64,000 nt of DNA from Citrobacter braakii (GCF_002075345.1 NZ_NAEW01000001.1:1-64000); one strand, 5' to 3'; shown: positions 8,032-19,764, numbered from the stretch's first letter. A program made the numbers and translations. Notes: generated from the sequence alone by a model not told the origin.

Positions 8032-8056
8032 AAAAAGGCCCCACTTACGTGGAGCC
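8032..8056 (-). terminator. Terminator after pflB
   Basis: On the minus strand a GC-rich 8-bp stem with one G-T pair (GGCTCCAC/GTGGGGCC) and a GTAA loop is followed by five T, 43 bases beyond the pflB stop. It should end most focA-pflB transcripts, with pflA reached by read-through or its own promoter. Confidence 0.75.
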
Positions 8057-8098
8057 TTTATTGTACGCTTTTTAAAGTACGATTTCAGTCAAAACCAA

Positions 8099-10381
<2,283 letters not shown>

Positions 10382-10440
10382 GTAACACCTACCTTCTTAA
10401 GTGGATTTTTTATTTACTGCGTGTAATGGGCATCATCAGA

Positions 10441-11298
10441 TTAATGATGATCGTTACCACGCAGATAAATGACCCAGTATGTCAACCCGACCAACAAACC
10501 GCCGCCGATAATGTTGCCGATCGTAACCGGAATCAGGTTATCGGTGATGAAATTCATCACGGTCAGGTGAGAAAAATTCTCCGGAGAAGACCCAACAGCG
10601 GTCCAGAATTCCGGGGTGGCGAAATCGCGAATTACAATACCCATAGGGATCATAAACATGTTTGCGATACTGTGCTCAAAACCGCTGGCAACAAACATTG
10701 CGACCGGTAATACCATGATAAACGCTTTGTCCATCAGGCTGCGACCCGAATAGCTCATCCATACTGCCAGACACACCATCAGGTTCGCCAGGATGCCAAG
10801 ACTTACCGCCTCAACAAAAGTATGGTGCACTTTGTGGTCGGCTGTTTGCAGGACGTTGAGACCCCACGCGCCGTTAGCGGTCATATACTCGCCAGAAAGC
10901 CACATGAGTAACACGAAGATCAGGGCGCCAATCAGGTTGCCGACATAAACGTTAAGCCAGTTTTTAGCCAATTGGCCCCAGGTGATGCGACCACTGGCTT
11001 TCGCTACGACAATCAGTACGGTTGAGGTGAAGAGGTCTGCACCGCAGACAACGCAGAGAATCAGCCCCAGGGAAAAGCAGATACCACCTACTAGCTTCGC
11101 CATGCCGAAAGGCATTGTGCCGGTACCGGTTGTGGCGGTGATATAGAAAACAAAGGCAATTGAAATGAATACACCGGCAGTAATTGCCAGATAGAACGTC
11201 TTAAGCGGATGTTTCGTTGCTTTATAGACGCCTGCTTCTTCGGCAACTTTGGCCATTGCAGCAGGAAGAATAAGATCAAAAGGGTTGTCAGCTTTCAC
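10441..11298 (-). CDS. focA: Formate channel FocA
   Basis: A 285-residue inner-membrane protein of the formate-nitrite transporter family with six hydrophobic segments. It forms a pentameric channel for formate export and import. The conserved SGFEHSIANM, holding the pore histidine, is near residue 209. The start is a GTG at 11298, which gives the family N-terminus (M)KADNPFDLI; no ATG lies in a suitable place. First gene of the focA-pflB operon. Confidence 0.95.
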   Translation of the reverse strand: MKADNPFDLILPAAMAKVAEEAGVYKATKHPLKTFYLAITAGVFISIAFVFYITATTGTGTMPFGMAKLVGGICFSLGLILCVVCGADLFTSTVLIVVAKASGRITWGQLAKNWLNVYVGNLIGALIFVLLMWLSGEYMTANGAWGLNVLQTADHKVHHTFVEAVSLGILANLMVCLAVWMSYSGRSLMDKAFIMVLPVAMFVASGFEHSIANMFMIPMGIVIRDFATPEFWTAVGSSPENFSHLTVMNFITDNLIPVTIGNIIGGGLLVGLTYWVIYLRGNDHH

Positions 11299-11330
11299 AC
11301 TAACTCTCTCTTTATTAAGTCGGCGACGAG

Positions 11331-11372
11331 ATACTAACAAAGCATTATAGATGAGAATTTGATATAGATCAT
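11331..11372 (-). promoter_or_regulatory. FNR-dependent promoter of focA-pflB
   Basis: TTGAT-ATAG-ATCAT (11359-11372) matches nine of ten positions of the FNR consensus. If FNR acts at -41.5, the -10 hexamer would fall at 11331-11336, where the minus strand reads TAGTAT (four of six). A full TATAAT at 11344-11349 is an alternative -10. FNR activation of focA-pfl is established in E. coli; the exact start here is inferred. Confidence 0.65.
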
Positions 11373-11623
11373 ATCTCGCCTGGCTTATAGGCCCGTAAGG
11401 CGCATGGTTTTTATGCGATTACGGTGTAACTTGTTGATTATCCAAATAAAAATAAATTTTAAAAATTATAAAGTGAGTTGAATTTTTTCTTTCTGTCTCC
11501 TCTGGGGCGGTTAATTAAAATGGAGTAATTGAGATAAAAAACCACATTAATAAGCTAATTTTCTTAATATCAACTACTAATATTTAACCTTGTTTTTACA
11601 TTTATTTTTTGATTTGACCAAAA

Positions 11624-11649
11624 TAAAAAACAGGGCGCATTAAGCGCCC
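11624..11649 (-). terminator. Rho-independent terminator of ycaO
   Basis: On the minus strand, GGGCGC and GCGCCC pair over a 5-base TTAAT loop and are followed by a run of T broken only at the second base. It lies about 54 bases after the ycaO stop. Confidence 0.8.
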
Positions 11650-11702
11650 CGTAATATAGCCCAGACAATACCTTTAGCCTACTCAGCGCAGGCTGATTGT
11701 CA

Positions 11703-13463
11703 CTATTTTGACCAATGTGCTGCTTTCGCGCGCTGCAGTTTTTCGTAAGCTTTCAGCAGAGACTGATGCGCCGGGAAAGCCTGCAGATCGCTATCAACAG
11801 TTTGAAGCCCGTAGAACGGCGCTTCGCCACTTAATGCTGCACTTGCGGCTTCAACCGCCTCGGCACCGTACATGCGAACAAACGCGTTCAGATATTGTAG
11901 CGGCTGACGATCTTCTTCCTGAGATAGCAACAGCAGCGTTTGCAGACAGCGGTAGTAGTTGGCACGTTCAGCGCTAAAGACAGAGGAGTTGAATTCCATC
12001 GTCCATTCTGTCCAGACCAGCGCCTGCTCCAGGTCGCCGCCGGCCAGCGCCAGCATCACTTTAAGCTCGCCAATGCGCAGGGTGTACCAACCGTTATCCG
12101 CACCGGTTGCCAGACCGAGCAGCTCGCGTACGCGGGTGAAGTCGTCAAAGCCTTCCTCATCCAGTTGTTCGATCAGATTGAGATAGTCTTCTTTATCCCA
12201 TTCACTGCCCGGGAGCGAGAGAATAGTGTCACGCAGATGGGCGCCCATGGCGTTGTTGGCTAACCACAGATCTTCAGCCGGATAGATGTCAGACATTCCC
12301 GGAACAATAATGCGGCACGCGTAAACGCTCAGGTGCTCGTAGTCGGCGATATACACTTCTTTATCTTCAGCATTGAAGATGACCATCAGGGTGGCGAACT
12401 CTTCTTCGGTGGTACCGGAGAAATTCCAGTCAACGAACGGATAGTCAGCATCCTGCTTGAACAGATCCCAGGAGATCAGGCCGCTGGAATCGATGAAGTG
12501 AGTTTCAAGGTTAGTGTGTTCAGCCACTTCTTCGTCGTCAAAGGTCGGAGGGGTGAAGACATCAAGATCTTTCAGACCACGGCCCTGCAGCAGTTCAGTG
12601 ACGGTACGCTCCAGCGCAACGCCGAAATCCGGGTGCGCACCGAAGGAGGCAAAGCAGGTACCATTGGCCGGGTTGAACAGGACAACGCAAATCACCGGAT
12701 ACTTGCCGCCCAGCGAGCCATCGTAGGCGAAAATTGGGAAACCTTCCGCTTCCAGTTTGGAGATGGACTCCACCACTGCCGGGTAGCGCGCCATGACTTC
12801 GGCCGGGATTTCCGGCAGGCTGATGCTTTCCGCAATAATACGGTTCTTCACATGGCGCTCAAAGACTTCAGACAGGCCCTGAACGCGCGCTTCGTTTCGG
12901 GTGTTACCCGCAGACATGCCGTTAGAAACGTACAGGTTGCCAATAATATTCATCGGAATATAGACGGTCTGGTTATCCGACTGACGGGTAAACGGTAGGC
13001 CGCAGACCCCACGTTCTTCATTACCGGATTGCAGATCGATAAGCATGCTGCCAGTCAGTTCGTTGTCTGGATCGTAAAACGCACGCAGACGAGCATCCAG
13101 TAGACCTTCTGGTACGTCGTCTTCTTCAGTCAACGGGAACCATTTTTCGTTCGGATAATGCACGAATGGGCCGTTGGCGATGGTTTCACCCAGCCAGAAA
13201 TCCGCAAAGAAATAGTTAGTCGACAGACGCTCAAAATATTCGCCCAGCGCGGAAGCCAGCGCCGCTTTTTTCGTCGCGCCTTTACCGTTGGTGAAGCACA
13301 GCGCGCATTCTTTGTCGCGAATATGTACAGACCAGACGTTAGGGACGGGATTCAACCACGAGGCTTCTTCAATTTGAAAACCAAGGTCGAGCAATTTTTG
13401 CTGGAAGCGAGCGATGGAGTCTTCCAGAGCGGCATCTTTGCCGGGGATAAATGTTTGCGTCAT
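11703..13463 (-). CDS. ycaO: YcaO, ribosomal protein S12 modification accessory factor
   Basis: A 586-residue protein, the same length as E. coli YcaO, the founding member of the YcaO ATP-grasp-like superfamily. The N-terminal two thirds hold the ATP-binding YcaO domain, with conserved acidic stretches such as ALGEYFERL near residue 75 and QGLSEVFERH near 190. The C-terminal third is a helical domain. In E. coli it assists RimO in beta-methylthiolation of S12. The ATG at 13463 gives the family N-terminus MTQTFIPGKD; eleven extra upstream codons are dropped. It is a single-gene unit ending in its own terminator. Confidence 0.95.
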   Translation of the reverse strand: MTQTFIPGKDAALEDSIARFQQKLLDLGFQIEEASWLNPVPNVWSVHIRDKECALCFTNGKGATKKAALASALGEYFERLSTNYFFADFWLGETIANGPFVHYPNEKWFPLTEEDDVPEGLLDARLRAFYDPDNELTGSMLIDLQSGNEERGVCGLPFTRQSDNQTVYIPMNIIGNLYVSNGMSAGNTRNEARVQGLSEVFERHVKNRIIAESISLPEIPAEVMARYPAVVESISKLEAEGFPIFAYDGSLGGKYPVICVVLFNPANGTCFASFGAHPDFGVALERTVTELLQGRGLKDLDVFTPPTFDDEEVAEHTNLETHFIDSSGLISWDLFKQDADYPFVDWNFSGTTEEEFATLMVIFNAEDKEVYIADYEHLSVYACRIIVPGMSDIYPAEDLWLANNAMGAHLRDTILSLPGSEWDKEDYLNLIEQLDEEGFDDFTRVRELLGLATGADNGWYTLRIGELKVMLALAGGDLEQALVWTEWTMEFNSSVFSAERANYYRCLQTLLLLSQEEDRQPLQYLNAFVRMYGAEAVEAASAALSGEAPFYGLQTVDSDLQAFPAHQSLLKAYEKLQRAKAAHWSK

Positions 13464-13599
13464 GAAAATCACTTTTGTCGTACGGAAAGCGCGCAATGAT
13501 ACGGGTTTTAAATGAATGGCGCTATCGTCGCCGGAGTTCAGACGTAAATAAAAGTATTAGCTATGCTTTCCTACAGCCAACCACGTTTAGAGCATAATA

Positions 13600-14292
13600 A
13601 TGAAAGCTTTCGATTTACACCGAATGGTACTGGATAAGGTGCCCATGGATTTTCTGGGAGAAGTTGCTCTGCGCAGCCTCTATACCTTTATATTGGTTTT
13701 TCTGTTTTTAAAAATCACCGGACGTCGCGGCGTACGCCAGATGTCGCTTTTTGAAGTGCTGATTATCCTTACGCTGGGATCCGCGGCGGGAGACGTGGCA
13801 TTTTATGATGATGTCCCGATGCTGCCGGTGCTGGTGGTCTTTATTACGCTTGCCGTGCTGTATCGGCTGGTTATGTGGCTGATGGCGCATAGCGAGAAAA
13901 TGGAGGATTTGCTGGAGGGCAAGCCCGTTGTGATCATTGAGGACGGCGAGCTGGCATGGTCGAAGCTCAATAGCGCCAATATGACGGAATTCGAATTCTT
14001 TATGGAATTGCGTTTGAACGGCGTGGAGCAATTGGGACAGGTGAGACTGGCCATCCTGGAGACTAATGGGCAAATCAGCGTCTATTTCTTTGCCGATGAA
14101 GACGTAAAGCCGGGGCTCAGTATTTTGCCTAAACGCTGTACACAGCGATTTAAAGTGATACCTGAAGCTGGGGACTATGCCTGTATACGGTGTAGTGAAG
14201 TGGTGCAAATGAACGCCGGAGATCATCAATTATGTCCACGCTGTGCAAATCCAGAATGGTCGAAGGCCAGTCGGGCAAAACGGGTCACCTGA
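13600..14292 (+). CDS. ycaP: YcaP, DUF421 inner-membrane protein
   Basis: A 230-residue protein with three hydrophobic segments in the first 95 residues, followed by the DUF421/YetF-like soluble domain. The C terminus carries CIRC near residue 193 and CPRC near 211, a pattern fitting a small zinc ribbon. The length equals E. coli YcaP as recalled. No function is established. It is divergent from ycaO across 136 bases and transcribed towards serC, from which 212 bases separate it. Confidence 0.9.
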   Translation: MKAFDLHRMVLDKVPMDFLGEVALRSLYTFILVFLFLKITGRRGVRQMSLFEVLIILTLGSAAGDVAFYDDVPMLPVLVVFITLAVLYRLVMWLMAHSEKMEDLLEGKPVVIIEDGELAWSKLNSANMTEFEFFMELRLNGVEQLGQVRLAILETNGQISVYFFADEDVKPGLSILPKRCTQRFKVIPEAGDYACIRCSEVVQMNAGDHQLCPRCANPEWSKASRAKRVT

Positions 14293-14504
14293 CAGCGAAA
14301 ATCTCGGTTTTTACCCGTCAATCCGATAGATTCTGTTGTGTGACCAATGACACATTTTTACCCTGGCCAGTTTTACCCATTGCGGCGCGTGTCACTGAAT
14401 GATAAAACCGATATCCACAGGAATAACTTATACCAATGTCTGTCACCGGATTATCGCCAATGACAGGATGTTGATTGGACAACAACACAACGTGGTGAGG
14501 GGAA

Positions 14505-15593
14505 ATGGCTCAGGTCTTCAATTTTAGTTCAGGTCCGGCAATGTTACCGGCAGAAGTACTTAAACTGGCTCAACAGGATCTTCGCGACTGGAACGGTCTT
14601 GGCACGTCGGTGATGGAAATTAGCCACCGTGGCAAAGAATTCATCCAGGTCGCAGAGGAAGCGGAGCAGGATTTTCGCGATCTTCTCAGCATCCCCTCCA
14701 ACTATAAAGTGTTGTTCTGCCATGGCGGTGGGCGCGGGCAGTTTGCGGGTATCCCGTTAAATATTCTGGGTGACAAAACCACGGCGGATTACGTTGATGC
14801 CGGTTATTGGGCCGCCAGCGCAATTAAAGAAGCGAAAAAATACTGTACGCCAAACGTTATCGACGCCAAAGTCACCGTTGACGGACTGCGCGCTGTTAAG
14901 CCAATGAGCGAATGGCAGCTTTCTGACAACGCGGCGTATTTGCACTATTGCCCGAATGAAACCATTGATGGCATTGCGATCGATGAAACGCCGAATTTTG
15001 CCAGCAATGTGGTGGTTACGGCGGATCTGTCCTCTACCATTCTTTCTGCACCGCTTGACGTGAGCCGTTATGGCGTAATTTATGCCGGGGCGCAGAAAAA
15101 CATCGGCCCGGCCGGGCTGACCATTGTCATCGTACGTGAAGATTTGCTGGGTAAGGCTCATGTGTCATGCCCGTCAATCCTCGACTATACCGTGCTGAAT
15201 GACAACGACTCCATGTTCAATACGCCGCCAACCTTTGCCTGGTATCTGTCTGGCCTGGTCTTTAAATGGCTGAAAGAGCAGGGCGGTGTTAACGCGATGG
15301 ATAAAATTAACCAGCAAAAAGCGGAACTGCTGTACGGCGTAATCGATAACAGCGATTTCTACCGTAACGACGTGGCAAAATCGAACCGTTCACGCATGAA
15401 CGTACCGTTCCAGCTTGCTGACAGCGCACTGGATAAACTCTTCCTGGAAGAGTCTTTCGCTGCGGGTCTGCACGCGTTGAAAGGGCACCGTGTGGTCGGT
15501 GGTATGCGCGCGTCCATCTACAATGCAATGCCGCTAGAAGGTGTAAAAGCGCTGACCGATTTCATGGTCGATTTCGAGCGCCGCCGCGGTTAA
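14505..15593 (+). CDS. serC: Phosphoserine/phosphohydroxythreonine aminotransferase
   Basis: A 362-residue PLP enzyme of aminotransferase class V, the same length as E. coli SerC. It makes 3-phosphoserine for serine synthesis and 4-phosphohydroxythreonine for pyridoxal phosphate synthesis. The PLP lysine lies in [13 protein letters not shown] near residue 198, and the substrate-binding GGGRGQF near 75 is present. A GGTGAGGGGAA ribosome-binding region precedes the ATG. It forms the known mixed-function operon with aroA, 68 bases downstream. Confidence 0.98.
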   Translation: MAQVFNFSSGPAMLPAEVLKLAQQDLRDWNGLGTSVMEISHRGKEFIQVAEEAEQDFRDLLSIPSNYKVLFCHGGGRGQFAGIPLNILGDKTTADYVDAGYWAASAIKEAKKYCTPNVIDAKVTVDGLRAVKPMSEWQLSDNAAYLHYCPNETIDGIAIDETPNFASNVVVTADLSSTILSAPLDVSRYGVIYAGAQKNIGPAGLTIVIVREDLLGKAHVSCPSILDYTVLNDNDSMFNTPPTFAWYLSGLVFKWLKEQGGVNAMDKINQQKAELLYGVIDNSDFYRNDVAKSNRSRMNVPFQLADSALDKLFLEESFAAGLHALKGHRVVGGMRASIYNAMPLEGVKALTDFMVDFERRRG

Positions 15594-15609
15594 TCTGCTG
15601 TATTTTCAT

Positions 15610-15635
15610 CCCCACAGCCAGTCTGTGGGGTTTTT
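15610..15635 (+). terminator. Attenuator-like terminator between serC and aroA
   Basis: A perfect 8-bp stem CCCCACAG/CTGTGGGG with a 5-base loop is followed by TTTTT, 16 bases after the serC stop and 26 bases before aroA. It has every mark of an intrinsic terminator inside an operon, so it should lower aroA expression relative to serC. Confidence 0.85.
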
Positions 15636-15661
15636 ATGTCTGTTTTTGAGAGTCGAGTTTC

Positions 15662-16945
15662 ATGGAATCCCTGACGTTACAACCCATTGCGCGGGTGGAT
15701 GGCACCATCAATCTGCCTGGATCCAAAAGTGTTTCTAACCGCGCTTTGCTGCTGGCTGCATTAGCAAATGGCACCACTGTCCTGACCAACCTGCTGGACA
15801 GCGATGATGTCCGCCATATGCTTAATGCTCTGAATGCGTTAGGAATTAGCTATACCCTTTCTGCCGACCGTACGCGTTGCGAGATTATCGGCAATGGCGG
15901 TGCGCTGCATGCCGAAGGCGCAGTGGAACTGTTCCTTGGCAATGCCGGAACAGCAATGCGCCCACTGGCCGCTGCGCTATGTCTGGGCAGCAATGACATC
16001 GTGTTGACAGGCGAGCCGCGCATGAAAGAGCGCCCGATTGGCCATCTGGTTGATGCGTTACGCCAGGGCGGAGCCAACATTGAATACCTGGAGCAGGAAA
16101 ACTATCCGCCTTTACGTCTGCGCGGTGGCTTTACCGGGGGACAGGTTGAGGTAGACGGCAGCGTATCCAGCCAGTTCCTGACTGCGCTGCTGATGACTGC
16201 GCCACTGGCGCCGCAGGATACGACGATCGCCATTAAAGGCGAGCTGGTATCCAAACCTTACATTGATATCACACTGAACCTGATGAAAACGTTTGGTGTT
16301 GAAATTGAGAATCAGAACTACCAGCGCTTTGTTGTGCAGGGTCAGCAGCAGTATCAGTCACCGGGTGCATATCTGGTTGAAGGCGATGCTTCTTCCGCTT
16401 CCTATTTTCTCGCAGCGGGAGCCATTAAAGGCGGTACGGTAAAAGTCACCGGGATTGGCCGCAACAGTATGCAGGGTGATATCCGCTTCGCTGATGTGCT
16501 GGAAAAAATGGGCGCGGCCATTACCTGGGGCGATGACTTTATTGCCTGTACTCACGGTGAGCTGAACGCGGTAGACATGGATATGAACCATATTCCCGAT
16601 GCGGCGATGACCATAGCCACGGCAGCGCTGTTCGCTAAAGGCACCACGACTTTACGTAACATCTATAACTGGCGCGTCAAAGAGACCGACCGCCTGTTCG
16701 CGATGGCGACCGAGTTGCGTAAAGTGGGCGCGATCGTTGAAGAGGGCGAAGACTATATTCGTGTCACACCACCGGCGACGTTACAGTTTGCGGAGATCGC
16801 GACCTACAACGATCACCGCATGGCGATGTGTTTCTCGCTGGTGGCGTTGTCTGACACGCCGGTGACCATTCTGGACCCTAAATGTACCGCCAAAACCTTC
16901 CCGGATTATTTCGAACAGTTGGCGCGTATTAGTACACCTGCCTGA
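15662..16945 (+). CDS. aroA: 3-phosphoshikimate 1-carboxyvinyltransferase (EPSP synthase)
   Basis: A 427-residue enzyme of the shikimate pathway that joins phosphoenolpyruvate to shikimate 3-phosphate. The [17 protein letters not shown] block near residue 19 binds shikimate phosphate. [11 protein letters not shown] near 93-103 is the glyphosate-sensitive class I signature, and NDHRMAM near 383 is also present. The length equals the E. coli enzyme. It is the second gene of serC-aroA. In E. coli K-12 ycaL follows; here a 233-base gap leads directly to cmk. Confidence 0.98.
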   Translation: MESLTLQPIARVDGTINLPGSKSVSNRALLLAALANGTTVLTNLLDSDDVRHMLNALNALGISYTLSADRTRCEIIGNGGALHAEGAVELFLGNAGTAMRPLAAALCLGSNDIVLTGEPRMKERPIGHLVDALRQGGANIEYLEQENYPPLRLRGGFTGGQVEVDGSVSSQFLTALLMTAPLAPQDTTIAIKGELVSKPYIDITLNLMKTFGVEIENQNYQRFVVQGQQQYQSPGAYLVEGDASSASYFLAAGAIKGGTVKVTGIGRNSMQGDIRFADVLEKMGAAITWGDDFIACTHGELNAVDMDMNHIPDAAMTIATAALFAKGTTTLRNIYNWRVKETDRLFAMATELRKVGAIVEEGEDYIRVTPPATLQFAEIATYNDHRMAMCFSLVALSDTPVTILDPKCTAKTFPDYFEQLARISTPA

Positions 16946-17023
16946 TCCTCACATCTGACGATCGCGCTCCGCATATTCGTGAGCGCATCGCTGCAGATAA
17001 AAAGTAAATCAGTGTCATCTTCC

Positions 17024-17044
17024 GGGCTGGTTTCTCGCCAGCCC
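17024..17044 (+). terminator. Stem-loop between aroA and cmk
   Basis: Perfect 7-bp arms GGGCTGG and CCAGCCC flank a 7-base loop, 78 bases after the aroA stop. No T run follows, so termination would need Rho or is weak. It marks the boundary between aroA and the cmk promoter. Confidence 0.4.
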
Positions 17045-17105
17045 GCTATAATTGCGCAATTCTTCCTCACATCGTTACAGACTAATCGGGTTTTTACACT
17101 CTGTG

Positions 17106-17135
17106 TTAACGATTATTAGCGTTGGCGCGTATAAT
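17106..17135 (+). promoter_or_regulatory. Promoter of cmk-rpsA
   Basis: TTAACG (17106-17111) and a perfect TATAAT (17130-17135) are separated by 18 bases, and the discriminator after the -10 is GC-rich (GCGCGGC). The predicted start lies some 35 bases before the cmk ATG. A GC-rich discriminator is typical of growth-rate-controlled promoters. Confidence 0.65.
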
Positions 17136-17178
17136 GCGCGGCGTTCACGTTAACGTATGCCCGTTTAAGGAGAAAAAG

Positions 17179-17862
17179 ATGACGGCAATTGCCCCGGTTA
17201 TTACCATTGATGGCCCAAGTGGTGCAGGAAAAGGCACCTTGTGCAAGGCAATGGCGGAAGCATTGCAATGGCATCTGTTAGATTCAGGCGCGATCTACCG
17301 CGTACTGGCGCTCGCAGCGTTGCATCACCATGTTGATGTCACATCTGAAGATGCTCTGGTACCGCTTGCCTCACACCTGGATGTGCGTTTTATCTCAACG
17401 GACGGCAACCTGGAAGTCATTCTGGAAGGTGAAGATGTCAGCGGCGAAATCCGCACCCAGGAAGTAGCGAATGCCGCATCTCAGGTCGCTGCGTTTCCTC
17501 GCGTACGCGAAGCGCTGTTACGCCGCCAACGCGCGTTTCGTGAAGCGCCCGGCCTGATTGCCGACGGACGAGACATGGGGACCGTGGTGTTCCCGGATGC
17601 ACCAGTGAAAATTTTCCTGGACGCCTCCTCGCAAGAACGTGCGCATAGACGTATGCTACAGTTGCAGGAAAAGGGCTTTAGTGTTAACTTTGAACGCCTT
17701 TTGGCCGAGATCGAAGAACGCGATTTCCGCGATCGTAACCGTGCTGTAGCGCCGCTGGTTCCCGCTGCTGATGCTTTAGTTTTGGATTCAACCCGATTAA
17801 GCATTGAGCAAGTGATTGAAAAAGCGTTACAATACGCGCGCCAAAAACTGGCACTCGCTTAA
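17179..17862 (+). CDS. cmk: Cytidylate kinase
   Basis: A 227-residue cytoplasmic kinase that phosphorylates CMP and dCMP. The P-loop GPSGAGKGT is at residues 12-20, and [12 protein letters not shown] near 130 belongs to the nucleotide-binding core. The ATG at 17179 follows AAGGAG; the frame is open further upstream from a TTG but crosses the promoter. It forms an operon with rpsA, whose strong promoter lies inside the end of this gene. Confidence 0.97.
   Translation: MTAIAPVITIDGPSGAGKGTLCKAMAEALQWHLLDSGAIYRVLALAALHHHVDVTSEDALVPLASHLDVRFISTDGNLEVILEGEDVSGEIRTQEVANAASQVAAFPRVREALLRRQRAFREAPGLIADGRDMGTVVFPDAPVKIFLDASSQERAHRRMLQLQEKGFSVNFERLLAEIEERDFRDRNRAVAPLVPAADALVLDSTRLSIEQVIEKALQYARQKLALA
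17804..17833 (+). promoter_or_regulatory. rpsA promoter inside cmk
   Basis: TTGAGC (17804-17809) and TACAAT (17828-17833) are 18 bases apart, followed by the GC-rich stretch ACGCGCGCC. The start would be about 135 bases before the rpsA ATG, within the last codons of cmk. A strong growth-rate-regulated rpsA promoter at the end of cmk is known in E. coli. Confidence 0.65.
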
Positions 17863-17975
17863 GTGCGACCGAATTTGCAGTACCCCCGTTGCAATGGATT
17901 GACAGCGGGTATGTTAAACAACCCCATCCGGCATGGAGCCAGGTGGACGTTAAATATGAAACCTGAAGATTAAAC
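17863..17975 (+). promoter_or_regulatory. rpsA leader without canonical Shine-Dalgarno
   Basis: The 113-base leader contains several GC-rich short inverted segments and only a weak GAAG near the ATG. In E. coli the rpsA leader folds into hairpins that drive translation without a strong Shine-Dalgarno and is the target of S1 autoregulation. The same arrangement fits here; the fold was not computed. Confidence 0.55.
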
Positions 17976-19649
17976 ATGACTGAATCTTTTGCTCAACTGT
18001 TTGAAGAATCCTTAAAAGAAATCGAAACCCGTCCGGGTTCCATCGTTCGTGGTGTTGTTGTTGCTATCGACAAAGACGTAGTACTGGTTGACGCTGGTCT
18101 GAAATCTGAGTCCGCCATTCCGGCAGAGCAGTTCAAAAACGCCCAGGGCGAGTTGGAAATCCAGGTTGGTGACGAAGTTGACGTTGCTCTGGATGCAGTA
18201 GAAGACGGCTTCGGTGAAACCCTGCTGTCCCGTGAAAAAGCTAAACGTCACGAAGCTTGGATCACGCTGGAAAAAGCTTACGAAGAAGCTGCAACCGTTA
18301 CTGGTGTTATCAATGGCAAAGTCAAGGGTGGCTTCACTGTTGAGCTGAATGGTATTCGCGCGTTCCTGCCGGGTTCCCTGGTAGACGTTCGTCCGGTCCG
18401 CGACACGCTGCACCTGGAAGGCAAAGAGCTTGAATTCAAAGTAATCAAGCTGGATCAGAAGCGTAACAACGTTGTTGTTTCCCGTCGTGCCGTTATCGAA
18501 TCCGAAAACAGCGCAGAACGCGATCAGCTGCTGGAAAACCTGCAGGAAGGCATGGAAGTTAAAGGTATCGTTAAGAACCTCACTGACTACGGTGCATTCG
18601 TTGATCTGGGTGGCGTTGACGGCCTGCTGCACATCACCGACATGGCATGGAAACGCGTTAAGCATCCGAGCGAAATCGTAAACGTTGGCGACGAAATCAC
18701 TGTTAAAGTGCTGAAGTTCGACCGCGAGCGTACTCGTGTATCTCTGGGCCTGAAACAGCTGGGCGAAGATCCATGGGTAGCTATCGCTAAGCGTTATCCG
18801 GAAGGTACCAAACTGACTGGTCGCGTGACCAACCTGACCGACTACGGCTGCTTCGTTGAAATCGAAGAAGGCGTTGAAGGCCTGGTTCACGTTTCCGAAA
18901 TGGATTGGACCAACAAAAACATCCACCCGTCCAAAGTTGTTAACGTTGGCGATGTAGTGGAAGTTATGGTTCTGGATATCGACGAAGAACGTCGTCGTAT
19001 CTCCCTGGGTCTGAAGCAGTGCAAAAACAACCCATGGCAGCAGTTCGCGGAAACCCACAACAAGGGCGACCGTGTTGAAGGTAAAATCAAGTCTATCACT
19101 GACTTCGGTATCTTCATCGGCCTGGACGGCGGCATCGACGGCCTGGTTCACCTGTCTGACATCTCCTGGAACGTTGCAGGCGAAGAAGCAGTTCGTGAAT
19201 ACAAAAAAGGCGACGAAATCGCAGCTGTTGTTCTGCAGGTTGACGCAGAACGTGAGCGTATCTCTCTGGGCGTTAAACAGCTCGCAGAAGATCCGTTCAA
19301 TAACTGGGTTGCACTGAACAAGAAAGGCGCAATCGTAAACGGTAAAGTCACTGCAGTTGATGCTAAAGGCGCAACCGTAGAACTGGCTGACGGCGTTGAA
19401 GGTTACCTGCGCGCTTCTGAAGCTTCCCGCGACCGCGTTGAAGATGCAACTCTGGTTCTGAGCGTAGGCGACGACGTTGAAGCTAAATTCACCGGCGTTG
19501 ATCGTAAGAACCGCGCAATCAGCCTGTCTGTTCGTGCTAAAGACGAAGCTGATGAGAAAGATGCAATCGCAACTGTTAACAAACAGGAAGATGCTAACTT
19601 CTCTAACAACGCAATGGCTGAAGCTTTCAAAGCAGCTAAAGGCGAGTAA
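17976..19649 (+). CDS. rpsA: 30S ribosomal protein S1
   Basis: A 557-residue acidic RNA-binding protein made of six S1 repeats. The first two bind the ribosome and the rest capture mRNA. Repeats are visible by recurring blocks such as [41 protein letters not shown] and [21 protein letters not shown], spaced by about 86 residues. The length equals E. coli S1. Codon use is strongly biased, as for a highly expressed gene. It is followed by a set of stem-loops and by ihfB. Confidence 0.98.
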   Translation: MTESFAQLFEESLKEIETRPGSIVRGVVVAIDKDVVLVDAGLKSESAIPAEQFKNAQGELEIQVGDEVDVALDAVEDGFGETLLSREKAKRHEAWITLEKAYEEAATVTGVINGKVKGGFTVELNGIRAFLPGSLVDVRPVRDTLHLEGKELEFKVIKLDQKRNNVVVSRRAVIESENSAERDQLLENLQEGMEVKGIVKNLTDYGAFVDLGGVDGLLHITDMAWKRVKHPSEIVNVGDEITVKVLKFDRERTRVSLGLKQLGEDPWVAIAKRYPEGTKLTGRVTNLTDYGCFVEIEEGVEGLVHVSEMDWTNKNIHPSKVVNVGDVVEVMVLDIDEERRRISLGLKQCKNNPWQQFAETHNKGDRVEGKIKSITDFGIFIGLDGGIDGLVHLSDISWNVAGEEAVREYKKGDEIAAVVLQVDAERERISLGVKQLAEDPFNNWVALNKKGAIVNGKVTAVDAKGATVELADGVEGYLRASEASRDRVEDATLVLSVGDDVEAKFTGVDRKNRAISLSVRAKDEADEKDAIATVNKQEDANFSNNAMAEAFKAAKGE

Positions 19650-19667
19650 TATCGAGTGCTCCCAAAT

Positions 19668-19693
19668 CCTTTGTGCTGTTAACAGCACAAAGG
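19668..19693 (+). terminator. Long perfect hairpin after rpsA
   Basis: Two perfect 13-base arms (19668-19680 and 19681-19693) form a loop-less palindrome, 18 bases after the rpsA stop. No T run follows. It may end or protect the rpsA message. Confidence 0.55.
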
Positions 19694-19705
19694 GTGACGA
19701 GTAGC

Positions 19706-19734
19706 TTGACAGATTACAGGATTCGTCCTGTAAT
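19706..19734 (+). promoter_or_regulatory. Strong promoter of ihfB with palindromic core
   Basis: A perfect -35 TTGACA (19706-19711) and TGTAAT (19729-19734, five of six) are 17 bases apart. The spacer and -10 lie inside a perfect 10-bp inverted repeat GATTACAGGA-TTCG-TCCTGTAATC at 19712-19735. The start would be near 19741. The symmetry invites a regulator that would cover the -10. Confidence 0.75.
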
Positions 19735-19742
19735 CAATGACA

Positions 19743-19764
19743 AAGGGCGGCTAAGGCCGCCCTT
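19743..19764 (+). other. 5'-terminal stem-loop of ihfB mRNA
   Basis: Perfect 9-bp arms AAGGGCGGC (19743-19751) and GCCGCCCTT (19756-19764) with a 4-base loop begin at about the predicted first bases of the ihfB transcript. A stem at the extreme 5' end normally slows decay of the message. If transcripts come from rpsA instead, it could serve as a weak terminator, but there is no T run. Confidence 0.55.

Larger units (their letters stand above)
11299..11702 (-). promoter_or_regulatory. focA-pfl control region and ycaO 3' flank
   Basis: This 404-base AT-rich gap lies upstream of focA and beyond the ycaO terminator. An FNR-like box and matching -10 lie at its focA end. The middle (about 11440-11620) is very AT-rich and may bind IHF, H-NS or ArcA; I cannot assign sites by eye. 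A short GC-rich segment near 11388-11405 resembles a REP remnant. No gene is seen. Confidence 0.6.

Noticed and set aside
18012..19688. Open frame of about 558 codons antisense to rpsA
   Set aside because: It is a reading-frame shadow of a highly expressed gene with biased codons; the product is rich in Phe, Asn and Val and fits no family.
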